15,885 nt of DNA from Verrucomicrobiota bacterium (GCA_009924965.1 RFQN01000011.1:1-15885), one strand, 5' to 3'; counted from the first letter of the stretch, positions 1 to 8,279 are shown. Notes: generated by a model not told the origin, from the sequence alone. Numbers and translations are program-made.

Positions 1-1575
1 GACGGCAAGACGCTCTACACCGCCAACGCCGGCGTGAACGCCATCGGCTGCGTCGACCTCACCCAGCCGTCCTTCCCGACGCGTTTCATCCCTGCGGGCT
101 GGTACCCCGGCGCCGTCCGCACCGCCGGGCCAGCGCTCTTCGTGGCGAACGTCCGCAACGGCCTCCAGCGCGTCGAGCTCCCGACCACGCCCGCCGCCGT
201 CGCCGCGCTCGACGAACGCGCCCGCAAGGCCGCGCACCTCTCGCACGCGCTCCGGGCCGCCGCCCGGACGGCCAACCCCAACGTCGCCGCGGTCCCGGTG
301 CCCGCAGAAGTCGGCCAGCCGTCCGTCATCAAGCACGTCGTCTACATCATCAAGGAGAACCGCACCTTCGACCAGGTTCTGGGCGACATGGGCAAGGGCA
401 ACTGCGAGCCGAAGTTCTGCAACTTCCCCCGCAAGATCACGCCCAACCACCATGCCTTGGCCGAGCGCTTCCCGCTCCTCGACAACTACTACTGCAACGG
501 CGTGAACTCATCCGACGGCCACGCCTGGGGCGTGCAAGGCATCGTCACGCCCTACCGCGAGAAGGATCGCGTAGGCTACCGCTGCGCCTACGACTTCGGC
601 ACCGACGCGCTCTTCTACGCCGGTTGCGGCTTCATCTGGGACCACGCCCTGCTCCACGGGAACTCCTTCCGCAACTACGGCGAACTAGACTTCACCGCGA
701 AGCTCAAGGGTAAGACCTACCACGACTTCTTCACCGACCGCGAGACCAAGGCCGGCCAGACGGCGTTCCTGGTGTCCTACAAGATCGCGGCCCTCCGCCA
801 GTACAGCTGCATGGATTACCCAGGCTGGGAGATGGCCATCCCCGACCAGACCCGCGCCGACATCTTCCTCAAGGAACTCGCTGAGTTCGAGAAGAAGGGC
901 ACTTTTCCCGACCTCACCATCATCTACCTGCCCAACGACCACACGGCGGCGGAACTGACGCCCAACTCCTACGTGGCCGACAACGACCTCGCCCTCGGGC
1001 GCGTCATCGAAGGCCTGTCGCACAGCCGCTTCTGGGGCCAGATGGCCATCTTCGTCAACGAGGACGACCCTCAGGCCGGCCAAGACCACGTCGACGGCCA
1101 TCGCTCCTTCTGCTTCGTCGCCAGTCCTTGGGCCAAACGCGGCGCGGTGGTCAGCAAGTTCTACAACCAGACGTCGGTCCTGCACACGATGTGCCGTATC
1201 CTCGGCCTGCCGCCGATGAACCAAGTCGTGGCGGCCTCACCGACCATGGAAGACTGCTTCGCCACGAAGGCCGACCTCGAGCCCTACACCTGCCTCAAGC
1301 CCAACCAGAAACTCAACGAGCCTCGCCCCAAGGCCAAGCCGAAGTCGGCCTCTTGGATGCCCTGGCGCACGCCGGACGAACGCTTGGCCGAGCGCTTCGA
1401 CCGCCTTGATTTCTCGGCACCCGACTTGATCCACGAGGACACCTTGAACCGCGCCATCTGGGCCCAGACCCGCCCAGGCGAGCGCTACCCCAGCGAATGG
1501 GCCGGCTCGCACGGCCGTGGGCTCAAGGCCCTCGGACTCGTGCTCGACCCGACGTTGGACGATGACGACGACTAA
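1..1575 (+). CDS. Secreted beta-propeller/phosphoesterase protein, 5'-truncated
   Basis: The frame is open from the first base, so the true start lies left of the window; the GTG at 34 is only an internal valine codon. Residues 1-60 or so read like the end of a YVTN/YncE-type beta-propeller (DGKTLYTANAG, then ALFVANVRNG). From about residue 110 a phosphoesterase domain of the acid phosphatase/phospholipase C family (PF04185 type, alkaline phosphatase superfamily) begins, with the hallmark ENRTFD at residue 119. Later come LPNDHTAA, a VNEDDPQ acidic patch and DHVDGHR (bases 1084-1104), likely metal or phosphate ligands by family analogy. It ends in an acidic tail of five Asp. The combination matches exported 'bifunctional YncE/alkaline phosphatase' proteins. 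The substrate cannot be told from sequence; phosphomonoester or phosphodiester hydrolysis is an inference. It converges on the DUF1552 gene, with 12 bases between the two stop codons. Confidence 0.85.
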   Translation, partial: DGKTLYTANAGVNAIGCVDLTQPSFPTRFIPAGWYPGAVRTAGPALFVANVRNGLQRVELPTTPAAVAALDERARKAAHLSHALRAAARTANPNVAAVPVPAEVGQPSVIKHVVYIIKENRTFDQVLGDMGKGNCEPKFCNFPRKITPNHHALAERFPLLDNYYCNGVNSSDGHAWGVQGIVTPYREKDRVGYRCAYDFGTDALFYAGCGFIWDHALLHGNSFRNYGELDFTAKLKGKTYHDFFTDRETKAGQTAFLVSYKIAALRQYSCMDYPGWEMAIPDQTRADIFLKELAEFEKKGTFPDLTIIYLPNDHTAAELTPNSYVADNDLALGRVIEGLSHSRFWGQMAIFVNEDDPQAGQDHVDGHRSFCFVASPWAKRGAVVSKFYNQTSVLHTMCRILGLPPMNQVVAASPTMEDCFATKADLEPYTCLKPNQKLNEPRPKAKPKSASWMPWRTPDERLAERFDRLDFSAPDLIHEDTLNRAIWAQTRPGERYPSEWAGSHGRGLKALGLVLDPTLDDDDD

Positions 1576-1590
1576 GCCCGCGCGGGCTTA
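1573..1590. terminator. Perfect 18-bp palindrome holding both convergent stop codons
   Basis: TAAGCCCGCGCGGGCTTA is a perfect palindrome. Its first three bases are the TAA of the + strand phosphoesterase gene and its last three are the TAA of the - strand DUF1552 gene. As RNA it can fold on either strand into a GC-rich stem with a small GCGC loop. There is no U-tract after it on either strand, so it is not a textbook intrinsic terminator. A bidirectional 3'-end structure is the most natural reading. Confidence 0.5.
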
Positions 1591-2943
1591 GCCGACGCGT
1601 TCGAGGCCGCGCATCGTGCCGGTCGACGACGCGAACTTGTCCTGGTCGATGCCCATGCGCTGCAGCATGGAGACGAAGAGGTTCGGCAGCGGCGCGTTGC
1701 GCTCGGTGTCGAAGGCGAGGTGCTGGCCATGGCGGAAGCCGCCGCCCATGAAGAGGGTCGGGAGGTTGGTCGTGACGTGCGTGTTCGCGTTACCCAGGTT
1801 GGAGCCGTAGAGGATCATCGTGCGGTCCAGCAAGGTATCGCCGTCCTCCTTCACCTGCTTGAGGTCGGACATCAGCTTGGCGAGCAGGCGCATGTGCCAC
1901 TCGTCGATCGACTTGAGCTGGGCGAGCTTCTGGGCCGAACGGCCGTGGTGCGAGAGGTTATGGTAACCGTCGGTGGTGGTGTGCTCGTGGTCGAGGTCGA
2001 TGGCGGGCGAGTTGACGCTATCCAGCATCAGCGTGACGGCGCGCGAGGAGTCGGTCTCGAAGCAGAGGCGGGCCATGTCGTACATGAGGTGCACCTTGTC
2101 CATGTATTCCTTGGGGCTGGCGGGGTCGAGCGGCACGGGCTGCGAGGTCACCGGGCGGGGCTTGCGCTCCCATTCCTTGGACATCTGCATGCGCTTCTCG
2201 AGTTCGCGGACGCTGGTGAAATATTGATCCAGCCGGTCGCGGTCCTGCGCCCCCACGGTGCGCTTGAGGTCGCCAGCCTGGCCGCCGACGGCGTCCAGGA
2301 TGCTGCGGCCGAGATCCATGCGGCGCTCGGCGGCGGCGACCTCCGCGGCCGACCCACCCATGAACATGCGGCGGAAAACGACCGAGGGCTTCTCTTCCGT
2401 CGGGATCATGATGCCGCCAGCGGTCCACGAAAGGCTGCGCGAGCCGCGCGAGACGTTGACGCCGAGGGTCATCGACGGGAAGCGCGTGAGGTGGCCGATG
2501 CGTTCCGCGACGAACTGGTCGAGGGAGATGGTGTTGCGGAAGCCGCCGCTGCTCGGGTGCGGGGCGGCGGTGAGGAAGCAGTTGTCGGCCGGGTGGCCGC
2601 CATCGACGTCGGGGTGCGACACGCCGCTGAAGACGGTGAAGTCCTTGCGGTGCTCCTGGAGGAGGTCGAGGTACGGGGACGACTTGTAGCCGGCGCCGGC
2701 GCCCTTCGGGAAGAAGTTCTCAGGGACGAGGCCAAGGTTATTGCAGATGCCCAACATGCGGCGGGGCTTACCACCCGGCGTCGCGCTGGAGGGAGCGGGG
2801 GCCGCGAAGGCCGGCGTCATGGAGTCGAGCAGCGGCAAGGCCATGAGGACGCCCGTGCCCTGGATGAAGCGACGGCGGGAAACCGCGCGCTGGAAGGCGA
2901 CGCGGGGGGCGTTGGCAGGGTTATAGCCCGAGGAGGAGCTCAT
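1588..2943 (-). CDS. DUF1552 family protein with Tat signal
   Basis: This 451-residue protein begins with a twin-arginine signal: SRRRFIQG at residues 22-29, followed by a hydrophobic stretch (VLMALPLLDSM) and an Ala-rich cleavage region, so export in folded form to the periplasm is likely. The remainder matches DUF1552 (PF07586), a family abundant in Verrucomicrobiota, Planctomycetota and myxobacteria. Typical features are the LGICNNLGL segment after the signal, SGVSHPDVDGGHPADN, and a His-rich DHEHTTTDGYHNLSHHG segment that could bind metal. The molecular function is not established. The gene follows the cytochrome-like gene after an 11-base gap and is almost certainly co-transcribed with it, an arrangement seen widely in these phyla. 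The start at 2943 is set by the Tat signal; the leader before it (CCACCCCACC) has no Shine-Dalgarno sequence. Confidence 0.92.
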   Translation of the reverse strand: MSSSSGYNPANAPRVAFQRAVSRRRFIQGTGVLMALPLLDSMTPAFAAPAPSSATPGGKPRRMLGICNNLGLVPENFFPKGAGAGYKSSPYLDLLQEHRKDFTVFSGVSHPDVDGGHPADNCFLTAAPHPSSGGFRNTISLDQFVAERIGHLTRFPSMTLGVNVSRGSRSLSWTAGGIMIPTEEKPSVVFRRMFMGGSAAEVAAAERRMDLGRSILDAVGGQAGDLKRTVGAQDRDRLDQYFTSVRELEKRMQMSKEWERKPRPVTSQPVPLDPASPKEYMDKVHLMYDMARLCFETDSSRAVTLMLDSVNSPAIDLDHEHTTTDGYHNLSHHGRSAQKLAQLKSIDEWHMRLLAKLMSDLKQVKEDGDTLLDRTMILYGSNLGNANTHVTTNLPTLFMGGGFRHGQHLAFDTERNAPLPNLFVSMLQRMGIDQDKFASSTGTMRGLERVG

Positions 2944-2954
2944 GGTGGGGTGGC

Positions 2955-5504
2955 TTATTTATTGAGGAAGAGGTCGCTGCTGACAAGCCCATGGACGAGC
3001 GTCCGGACGCCATAGCCCTCGGCTTGGGCGGCATCGAGGAGCTTTTCGACCTTAGGCCGGTCGGCGAAGCCAATGGGGGCACCCGTCGCGAAGACGGTGA
3101 ACTGGCCGACGAGGTTGCGGGCGAGCTGGCGTTCGTCTTTCAGCAGGAGGGCCTTGAACTCACGGATGTCGGCGAAATTACGCTTATTGAACTGGCCTTG
3201 CGACTCGACCGGCAAGGCGTTGTGGAAGGCGAACTTCTGCCCGTTCTTGCCGAAGCCTACCTCGCGCTCTTTGCCGTCGATGGCTCGGTAGGCCTTCCGG
3301 TAGCCGCCGACGACGTCGAAGCTTTCCAAGGCGAAGCCAGGCGGGTCGATCTTCACGTGGCACGCGGCGCACGACTCCTGCTTACGATGGCTTTCCAGCT
3401 GCTGCCGGATGGTCGTGGCACCACGGATGTCGGGCTCGACGGCAGGGACGCTCGCCGGCGGCTTCGGCGGCTTGCGGCCCAGGATGCGCTCCATCATCCA
3501 TGCGCCACGCACGACGGGCGAGGTGGTCGTGCCGTTGGCGGTGACCTTGAGCACGCTGGCCTGCGTCAGCAACCCGCCGCGCACGCTGTTGGCCGGCAAG
3601 GAGACCTTGCGGAACTGCGACCCGATGACCGGCGGGAGTTCGTACAGCTTGGCAAGCCGTTCGTTGACGAAGACGAAGTCCGACGACGCCACGTGGCGGG
3701 CCGGCAGGTTGCGCTTCAGAAGTTCGGCGAAGAACAGGCGTGTCTCGTCGCCCGCGGACTCGACGAGGTGGTCGTCGAGGTAGTAATCGGGGTACAGGTT
3801 CTCGTCGGGGTTGGTCACGCCGACCTTGCGGAGCTCGAGCCAGTAATCGAGGAAGGCCGATACGAAGCGCTGCGAACGCGCGTCATCGAGCAAGCGGTCG
3901 GTCTGCTGGCGCAAGACCGCGGGTTCATGGAGCCGGCCGGCTTTCGCCAAGGCCAACAGTTCCGCGTCGGGCGGAGAATTCCAGAGGAAGAACGCGAGCC
4001 GCTCCGCCAAGGCGTAGTCGTCGAGTCGGCCCGGCTGATCCTGGAGATAGAGGAAACCCGGCGACGTCAGCACCGCGGTGTAGCCCGTGACCATGGCCTC
4101 CGCGAAGGAACTGCCCGTCTTGAGGGCGTTCTGCACGAGCGGCAGGAAACGGACTTCCTCCTGCGGCGAGACGGGACGGCGATAGGCCTGCTGCACGAAG
4201 CGGCGCAGGAGGCGTTCCGCGTCCTTGGCGACGTCGTTCGGGGTGACCTCGACCTTGAGCGGCGAGGTGGCGGACTTCTTCACCGGGAGGTCCGCGAAGA
4301 GCTGCTGGTAGGAGGCGGTCGGCCAGGTGTCAACCAGCGGGCCTTCGACTTCGATCCAGCGCATGACGAGGCCAGGTTGGCCGTCCTTTTCGGCTAAGGG
4401 GTTCTGCCAGCGGCCGGCCCCAGGGCGCGACCGGAAGAAACGTACGGCGTCCACTTGGATTGATTCGCCCGCTTCGAGCTGCACGTCGAGGTCCGCGACG
4501 GTGACGTCCGGATTGAGGTCGATGTTGCCGATGCGCCGCAGCACGCGCGGCGGCGTCAGCGCATAGACGGTGACGGGCTCGGGCCGACGGCCCTTGGAGA
4601 CTTGGTCGAGGTTCGGGATAAACCACTTCTTGGCGTCGCCAGGGCCGACCCAGACGGAGTGCCCGCAGAGCTTGAGCCGATAGCGACCCGAGGCCGGGGC
4701 CTTGAAGTTCGCGAACTTCGGCTCGATGGGCTCGTAGGCGCTGGCGACGACGCCGACGCCCTCGAGCTCGCGCTGAGCCGGGTCCGACTTGCCGACGGAG
4801 ATCGGCGCCTTGCCCGCCCGGACTTCGGGCTGCGCGGCGAAGCCCAAGGTCGGGAAGGTCGCGCGTTCCGGCGCCTGGTTGAAGACCGAGAACTTCATCG
4901 GCCCGGTGTAGCTGCCTTGGTCGCGGGCGTAGTAGCGCTTGCTGGCGACCGGAAGCTCCTCGGCGTTGGCGACCAGCACCTGACGCAACGCGTCCTCCGC
5001 CGTGCTGATGTAGCGGGCCAACTGGACGTGCGAGACGTCGAGGGCTTCGCCCGACTTGTTGAAGCGATGCGCCTCGGTGTCTTCCGGCAGCGACTCACGG
5101 ACGTCGAGCCAGGGCGCGCGCAAGAGGTCGCGCAAGGTGTTCTCGTATTCGAACCGGTTGAGGCGACGCTTCACCGTGCGGCCTTCCCGGCGGATGCGCG
5201 CGTCTTCAGCGGCCTGCAAAGTCTGCTTCAGCTCCGAGAGGTAACCGGCGGCGGCGGCCGTGTCGGGCCGCGGCTTCTTCACGGGCGGCATTTCGCCCGA
5301 AGCGATCTGGTCGTAGACCTTCACCCACTGGGCAAAAACCTGCGGCTGGGTCAGGTCGGACTTGAGCGCCGTGAGGTCGAAGTCGCCTTTCTTGGTCTCG
5401 GCGTCGTGGCATTCCACGCAGTGCTTATCCAGCAACGGCGGGATGGCCGCGTGGGCCAAAGAGACCAAGGCGGTGGCCAAGAATAGACGGACGAACAGCT
5501 TCAT
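2955..5504 (-). CDS. Planctomycete-type cytochrome c protein, DUF1587/1595/1592/1588/1585
   Basis: This is an 849-residue exported protein. Residues 1-19 form a Sec signal peptide (KLFVRLFLATALVSLAHA). A heme-binding CVECH follows at residues 29-33 with GEMPP downstream, the PSCyt1 cytochrome signature. Then RRLNRFEYENTLRDLL marks DUF1587, a carbohydrate-binding-like beta region occupies about residues 250-410, and the helical DUF1595 and DUF1592 regions (RRFVQQAYRRPVS; DDARSQRFVSAFLDYWL) follow. DUF1588 carries a second heme motif, CAACH, at residues 712-716 followed by KIDPPGFALESFD, and the C-terminus is DUF1585. Periplasmic electron transfer is likely because of the two CxxCH motifs; the redox partner and substrate are unknown. 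It is first in a two-gene operon with the DUF1552 gene. Start 5504 is supported by the signal peptide. Its leader contains AACACCCC but no Shine-Dalgarno sequence. Confidence 0.93.
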   Translation of the reverse strand: MKLFVRLFLATALVSLAHAAIPPLLDKHCVECHDAETKKGDFDLTALKSDLTQPQVFAQWVKVYDQIASGEMPPVKKPRPDTAAAAGYLSELKQTLQAAEDARIRREGRTVKRRLNRFEYENTLRDLLRAPWLDVRESLPEDTEAHRFNKSGEALDVSHVQLARYISTAEDALRQVLVANAEELPVASKRYYARDQGSYTGPMKFSVFNQAPERATFPTLGFAAQPEVRAGKAPISVGKSDPAQRELEGVGVVASAYEPIEPKFANFKAPASGRYRLKLCGHSVWVGPGDAKKWFIPNLDQVSKGRRPEPVTVYALTPPRVLRRIGNIDLNPDVTVADLDVQLEAGESIQVDAVRFFRSRPGAGRWQNPLAEKDGQPGLVMRWIEVEGPLVDTWPTASYQQLFADLPVKKSATSPLKVEVTPNDVAKDAERLLRRFVQQAYRRPVSPQEEVRFLPLVQNALKTGSSFAEAMVTGYTAVLTSPGFLYLQDQPGRLDDYALAERLAFFLWNSPPDAELLALAKAGRLHEPAVLRQQTDRLLDDARSQRFVSAFLDYWLELRKVGVTNPDENLYPDYYLDDHLVESAGDETRLFFAELLKRNLPARHVASSDFVFVNERLAKLYELPPVIGSQFRKVSLPANSVRGGLLTQASVLKVTANGTTTSPVVRGAWMMERILGRKPPKPPASVPAVEPDIRGATTIRQQLESHRKQESCAACHVKIDPPGFALESFDVVGGYRKAYRAIDGKEREVGFGKNGQKFAFHNALPVESQGQFNKRNFADIREFKALLLKDERQLARNLVGQFTVFATGAPIGFADRPKVEKLLDAAQAEGYGVRTLVHGLVSSDLFLNK

Positions 5505-5580
5505 CGCAGAGGGGTGTTCTTAAGACAGGGGAAAGCCGTAGGGGTTTCCAAGGGAATACGGCGCCCCTCAGTCATCCCAA
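5505..5580. promoter_or_regulatory. Divergent intergenic region with inverted repeat
   Basis: This is the only divergent junction in the window, between the cytochrome gene and yifB, so promoters for both should lie here. The clearest structure is GCCGTA (5535-5540) and TACGGC (5557-5562), with GGGG (5528-5531) and CCCC (5564-5567) outside them, giving an interrupted stem around a 16-base loop. An 8-bp palindrome TCTTAAGA sits at 5518-5525, next to the cytochrome start. I could not assign convincing -35/-10 boxes on either strand. Confidence 0.4.
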
Positions 5581-5607
5581 AGGGCTTAAACCCATGGAAA
5601 AAGCCCT
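5581..5607 (+). repeat. Inverted repeat AGGGCTT...AAGCCCT around an upstream ATG
   Basis: AGGGCTT (5581-5587) and AAGCCCT (5601-5607) are perfect 7-bp inverted arms separated by 13 bases. The loop contains the ATG at 5594, which is in frame with yifB. If transcribed, this would be a leader hairpin upstream of the start I prefer at 5654. The same GGGCTT/AAGCCC arms recur at 1573-1590 and 8302-8314. Confidence 0.4.
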
Positions 5608-5653
5608 AAACCAAAGGGATGGACGCGGCCCCACCCCTGCCCTGCCTGTAGGC

Positions 5654-7180
5654 ATGCTTGCCGTCCTCCGTTCTGCCGCCCTGGTCGGGGTGGAAGCCGT
5701 CCCCGTCGAAGTCGAGGTCAACACCGGCGAACAAGGGGAGCTGCGCATCGAGATCGTGGGGCTACCCGACACGGCGGTGAAGGAATCGGAGGACCGCGTC
5801 CTCTCCGCGATGATGAACACAGGGCTCCGCACGCACGAGACCAAGACGACCGTGAACCTCGCGCCCGGAGACCTCCGGAAGGAAGGCGCGATGTACGACC
5901 TCCCTATCGCCGTGGGCATGGCGGCCGCCACTAGCCAGATTCCGAAGGACCTGCTACCCCACTACCTCATCGCCGGCGAACTCGGCCTCAGCGGCGGGAC
6001 CCGTGCGGTCAAAGGAGGCGTGGCCATCGCGATGCTGGCGAAGCGGCTCGGGCTCAAAGGCGTCGTCCTACCTCGTCCTTCGGCCGAGGAAGCGGCCTTG
6101 GTCGCGGGGATTGCCGCCATCGCCGTCGACTCGCTCGATGGTGCCTTGCGCTTCCTCACCGGCGACGCGCGTTACGGCCCGCTCCCGCCAGCCAGCAATC
6201 CCTTCACGTTGCAGGGCACGTCCGAGGGACCGGACTTCGCCGATGTCAAAGGGCAGCTGAAGGTCCGACGGGCCGTCGAGGTCGCCGCGGCGGGCGGACA
6301 CAACGTGCTCATCCTCGGCCCGCCTGGTTCGGGCAAATCGCTCATCGCGAAACGTATCCCCACCATCCTACCGGCGCCCGACGCCGAGGAGTTCCTGGAG
6401 ATCCTCTCCGTGCACTCGGCCGCGGGCATGAGTTTGGGCGACGTCAAACGCCGCTGGGAAAGGCCTTTCCGCGCCCCGCACCACACCATCAGCGACATCG
6501 GGCTCATCGGTGGAGGCGCGATGCCTGGACCGGGCGAGGTCTCGTTGGCGCACCACGGCGTGCTCTTCCTCGACGAACTGCCTGAATTCCGTCGCTCGGT
6601 GCTCGAGGTGCTGCGGCAACCGCTCGAGGACGGCTGCGTGACGGTTTCGCGCGCCGCGGCCAAGGTCACGCTGCCGGCGCGCCTGATGCTCGTCGCGGCG
6701 ATGAACCCCTGCCCTTGCGGCCACCTCGGCGACCGGCTCAAGGAGTGCCGCTGCACGACGGCGCACATCCGGCGCTACCGCTCCAAGATCTCGGGTCCTT
6801 TGTTGGACCGCATCGACATCCAAGTCGAAGCCCCGGCGCTCACCATCGAAGAACTCCGCCATGCCCAGCCTGGCGAGCCGTCCGCGGCGATGCGCCAACG
6901 CATCGAGGCCGCCCGGGCCATCCAACGCCGGCGCTTCGGCGGCCGGATGCGCGCCTGCAACGCCGTGCTCGCCGGCGCCGAACTGCGCGACCATTGCGCC
7001 CTAGAAAAGGCCCAGGGAGACCTGCTCCAGCAGGCCATGGAAAAACTCGCCCTGTCCGCGCGCGCCTTTGACCGCATCCTCCGCGTGGCCCGGACGATCG
7101 CCGACTTGGCCGAAGCCGACCGAATCGCGACCGAACATCTCTTGGAGGCCATCCATTACCGCTCATTAGACCGCGGGTAA
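5654..7180 (+). CDS. yifB: YifB/ComM family Mg-chelatase-like AAA+ ATPase
   Basis: From the ATG at 5654 this encodes 508 residues, the usual family length. Order of domains: an N-terminal ChlI-type domain with the family opening MLAVLRSAALVGVEA and VGLPDTAVKESEDRV; the Mg-chelatase-type AAA+ core with Walker A GPPGSGKS at residues 222-229, Walker B VLFLDELPE at 303-311, and the Cys-rich NPCPCGHLGD...CRC segment; then the Mg_chelatase_C domain. The family includes ComM, a hexameric helicase promoting branch migration in natural transformation; many members have no tested role, so ComM function here is an inference. An upstream in-frame ATG at 5594 would add 20 residues (EKALNQRDGRG...) that are atypical for the family, hence my start choice; 5594 has a weak AAAGGG ahead of it and cannot be excluded. 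It stands alone on its strand, 46 bases before the ThuA gene. Confidence 0.93.
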   Translation: MLAVLRSAALVGVEAVPVEVEVNTGEQGELRIEIVGLPDTAVKESEDRVLSAMMNTGLRTHETKTTVNLAPGDLRKEGAMYDLPIAVGMAAATSQIPKDLLPHYLIAGELGLSGGTRAVKGGVAIAMLAKRLGLKGVVLPRPSAEEAALVAGIAAIAVDSLDGALRFLTGDARYGPLPPASNPFTLQGTSEGPDFADVKGQLKVRRAVEVAAAGGHNVLILGPPGSGKSLIAKRIPTILPAPDAEEFLEILSVHSAAGMSLGDVKRRWERPFRAPHHTISDIGLIGGGAMPGPGEVSLAHHGVLFLDELPEFRRSVLEVLRQPLEDGCVTVSRAAAKVTLPARLMLVAAMNPCPCGHLGDRLKECRCTTAHIRRYRSKISGPLLDRIDIQVEAPALTIEELRHAQPGEPSAAMRQRIEAARAIQRRRFGGRMRACNAVLAGAELRDHCALEKAQGDLLQQAMEKLALSARAFDRILRVARTIADLAEADRIATEHLLEAIHYRSLDRG

Positions 7181-7215
7181 AAACGCTCGCAGACCCTGAG
7201 GTTTTCTATTCATTT

Positions 7216-7220
7216 AAGGA
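7216..7220 (+). promoter_or_regulatory. Shine-Dalgarno AAGGA for the ThuA gene
   Basis: AAGGA lies six bases before the ATG at 7227. It is the only start in the window with a clear Shine-Dalgarno sequence at normal spacing, and it fixes the start of the ThuA-domain gene together with the signal peptide. An AT-richer stretch (TTTTCTATTCATTT, 7202-7215) just upstream could be part of a promoter, but I cannot pair it with a -35 box. Confidence 0.6.
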
Positions 7221-7226
7221 CTTCCC

Positions 7227-8279
7227 ATGAAGTCCCCCCTCCTCCGCACCCTGTTCGCCGCCGTGCTGACGACGCTCGCCGTCGTCGCCACCGCCGCCGA
7301 GCCCATCAAGGTCCTCATCATCGACGGCCGCAACAACCACGACTGGGTCCGCACGACCGAGTCCTGCAAGGCCACGCTCGAAGCCACTGGCCGCTTCAAG
7401 GTCGACGTCACCACCGCCCCCGCCGGCTTCACCAAGCCGCAGCCGGCCAAGCCCAAGGCCAACGACGCCGAAGGCAAGAAGGCCTACGACGAAGCCCTCA
7501 AGGCCTGGAAGAAGGAAGAAGCCGACTTCAACAAGGCCCACGCCGAAGACTGGAACAAGTGGCTCCCGAAGTTCTCCGACTACGCGGTCATCGTGAACAA
7601 CTACAACGGCCCGGAATGGAGCGGCGACATGAAGGACGCTTTCACCGAGTTCGTGCTCAAGGGCGGCGGCTTGGTCAACGTCCACGCGGCCAATAACGCC
7701 TTCACCGGCTGGGATAACTTCAACGAGATGATCTGCGTCGGCTGGCGCGGCGCCACCTTCGAGCAACGCGTGGCCGTGGATGACGCCACCGGCAAGGCCA
7801 TCGCCGTCCCCGAGGCCGACGAGAAGATCAAGACCAAGGGCTTCGGCTCGGGCCACGGCTCCAAGCACGCCTTCGTCCTCAAGACGCGCGACGCCGACCA
7901 CCCCATCATGCAGGGCCTACCCAAGGAATGGCTGCATGCCTCCGACGAGCTCTACCACCGCATGCGCGGTTCGCCCGACCACATGGATGTCCTCGAGAGC
8001 GCCTTCTCCTCGGAAAAGTTCGGCGGCACCGAGATGCATGAGCCGATGGTCTGGTGGGCCAAGTTCAACGAAGGCCGCGTGGTGACGACCTCCATGGGCC
8101 ACCTCTGGGCCGGCGACAAGACCTTCGATGCCCTGCACTGCGTGGGCTTCCAGACCATCCTCGCCCGCTCCACCGAATGGGCCGCCACGGGCAAGGTGAC
8201 GATCGCCGTCCCGGAAGGCTTCCCGACCAAGGAGCAGACGAGCGTCATCGAGCCGTCCAAGGTCGTCTGGAAGAAGTAA
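7227..8279 (+). CDS. Secreted ThuA-domain protein (trehalose-utilization-like)
   Basis: The 350-residue protein has a Sec signal peptide (residues 1-24, cleavage near ATAA/EP). It then shows the ThuA fold (PF06283, glutamine-amidotransferase-like): a first strand and loop VLIIDGRNNHDW, the GGGLVNVHAANNAF segment after an FTEFVLK helix, then HPIMQGLP, and MGHLW near the C-terminus. ThuA family members are linked to trehalose and other sugar metabolism, but the secreted forms common in Verrucomicrobiota and Planctomycetota have no settled activity. Residues 70-112 form an unusually charged Lys/Ala/Glu-rich stretch (AKPKANDAEGKKAYDEALK...) between the first strand and the rest of the fold, predicted helical. 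Its neighbour 60 bases downstream is the GH-like secreted protein, so a shared role in extracellular sugar breakdown is plausible. Confidence 0.88.
   Translation: MKSPLLRTLFAAVLTTLAVVATAAEPIKVLIIDGRNNHDWVRTTESCKATLEATGRFKVDVTTAPAGFTKPQPAKPKANDAEGKKAYDEALKAWKKEEADFNKAHAEDWNKWLPKFSDYAVIVNNYNGPEWSGDMKDAFTEFVLKGGGLVNVHAANNAFTGWDNFNEMICVGWRGATFEQRVAVDDATGKAIAVPEADEKIKTKGFGSGHGSKHAFVLKTRDADHPIMQGLPKEWLHASDELYHRMRGSPDHMDVLESAFSSEKFGGTEMHEPMVWWAKFNEGRVVTTSMGHLWAGDKTFDALHCVGFQTILARSTEWAATGKVTIAVPEGFPTKEQTSVIEPSKVVWKK

Noticed and set aside
1720..3015. Long + strand open frame (431 codons) opposite the DUF1552 gene
   Set aside because: Its translation is Arg/Gly/Glu/Val-rich with no recognisable motif, and it lies antisense to a clear DUF1552 protein with a Tat signal. 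Long antisense frames are expected in such GC-rich DNA.
2991..5486. Two long + strand open frames (468 and 294 codons) opposite the cytochrome gene
   Set aside because: Both mirror the heme-motif protein codon by codon, have low-complexity composition and no signal, domain or leader of their own.
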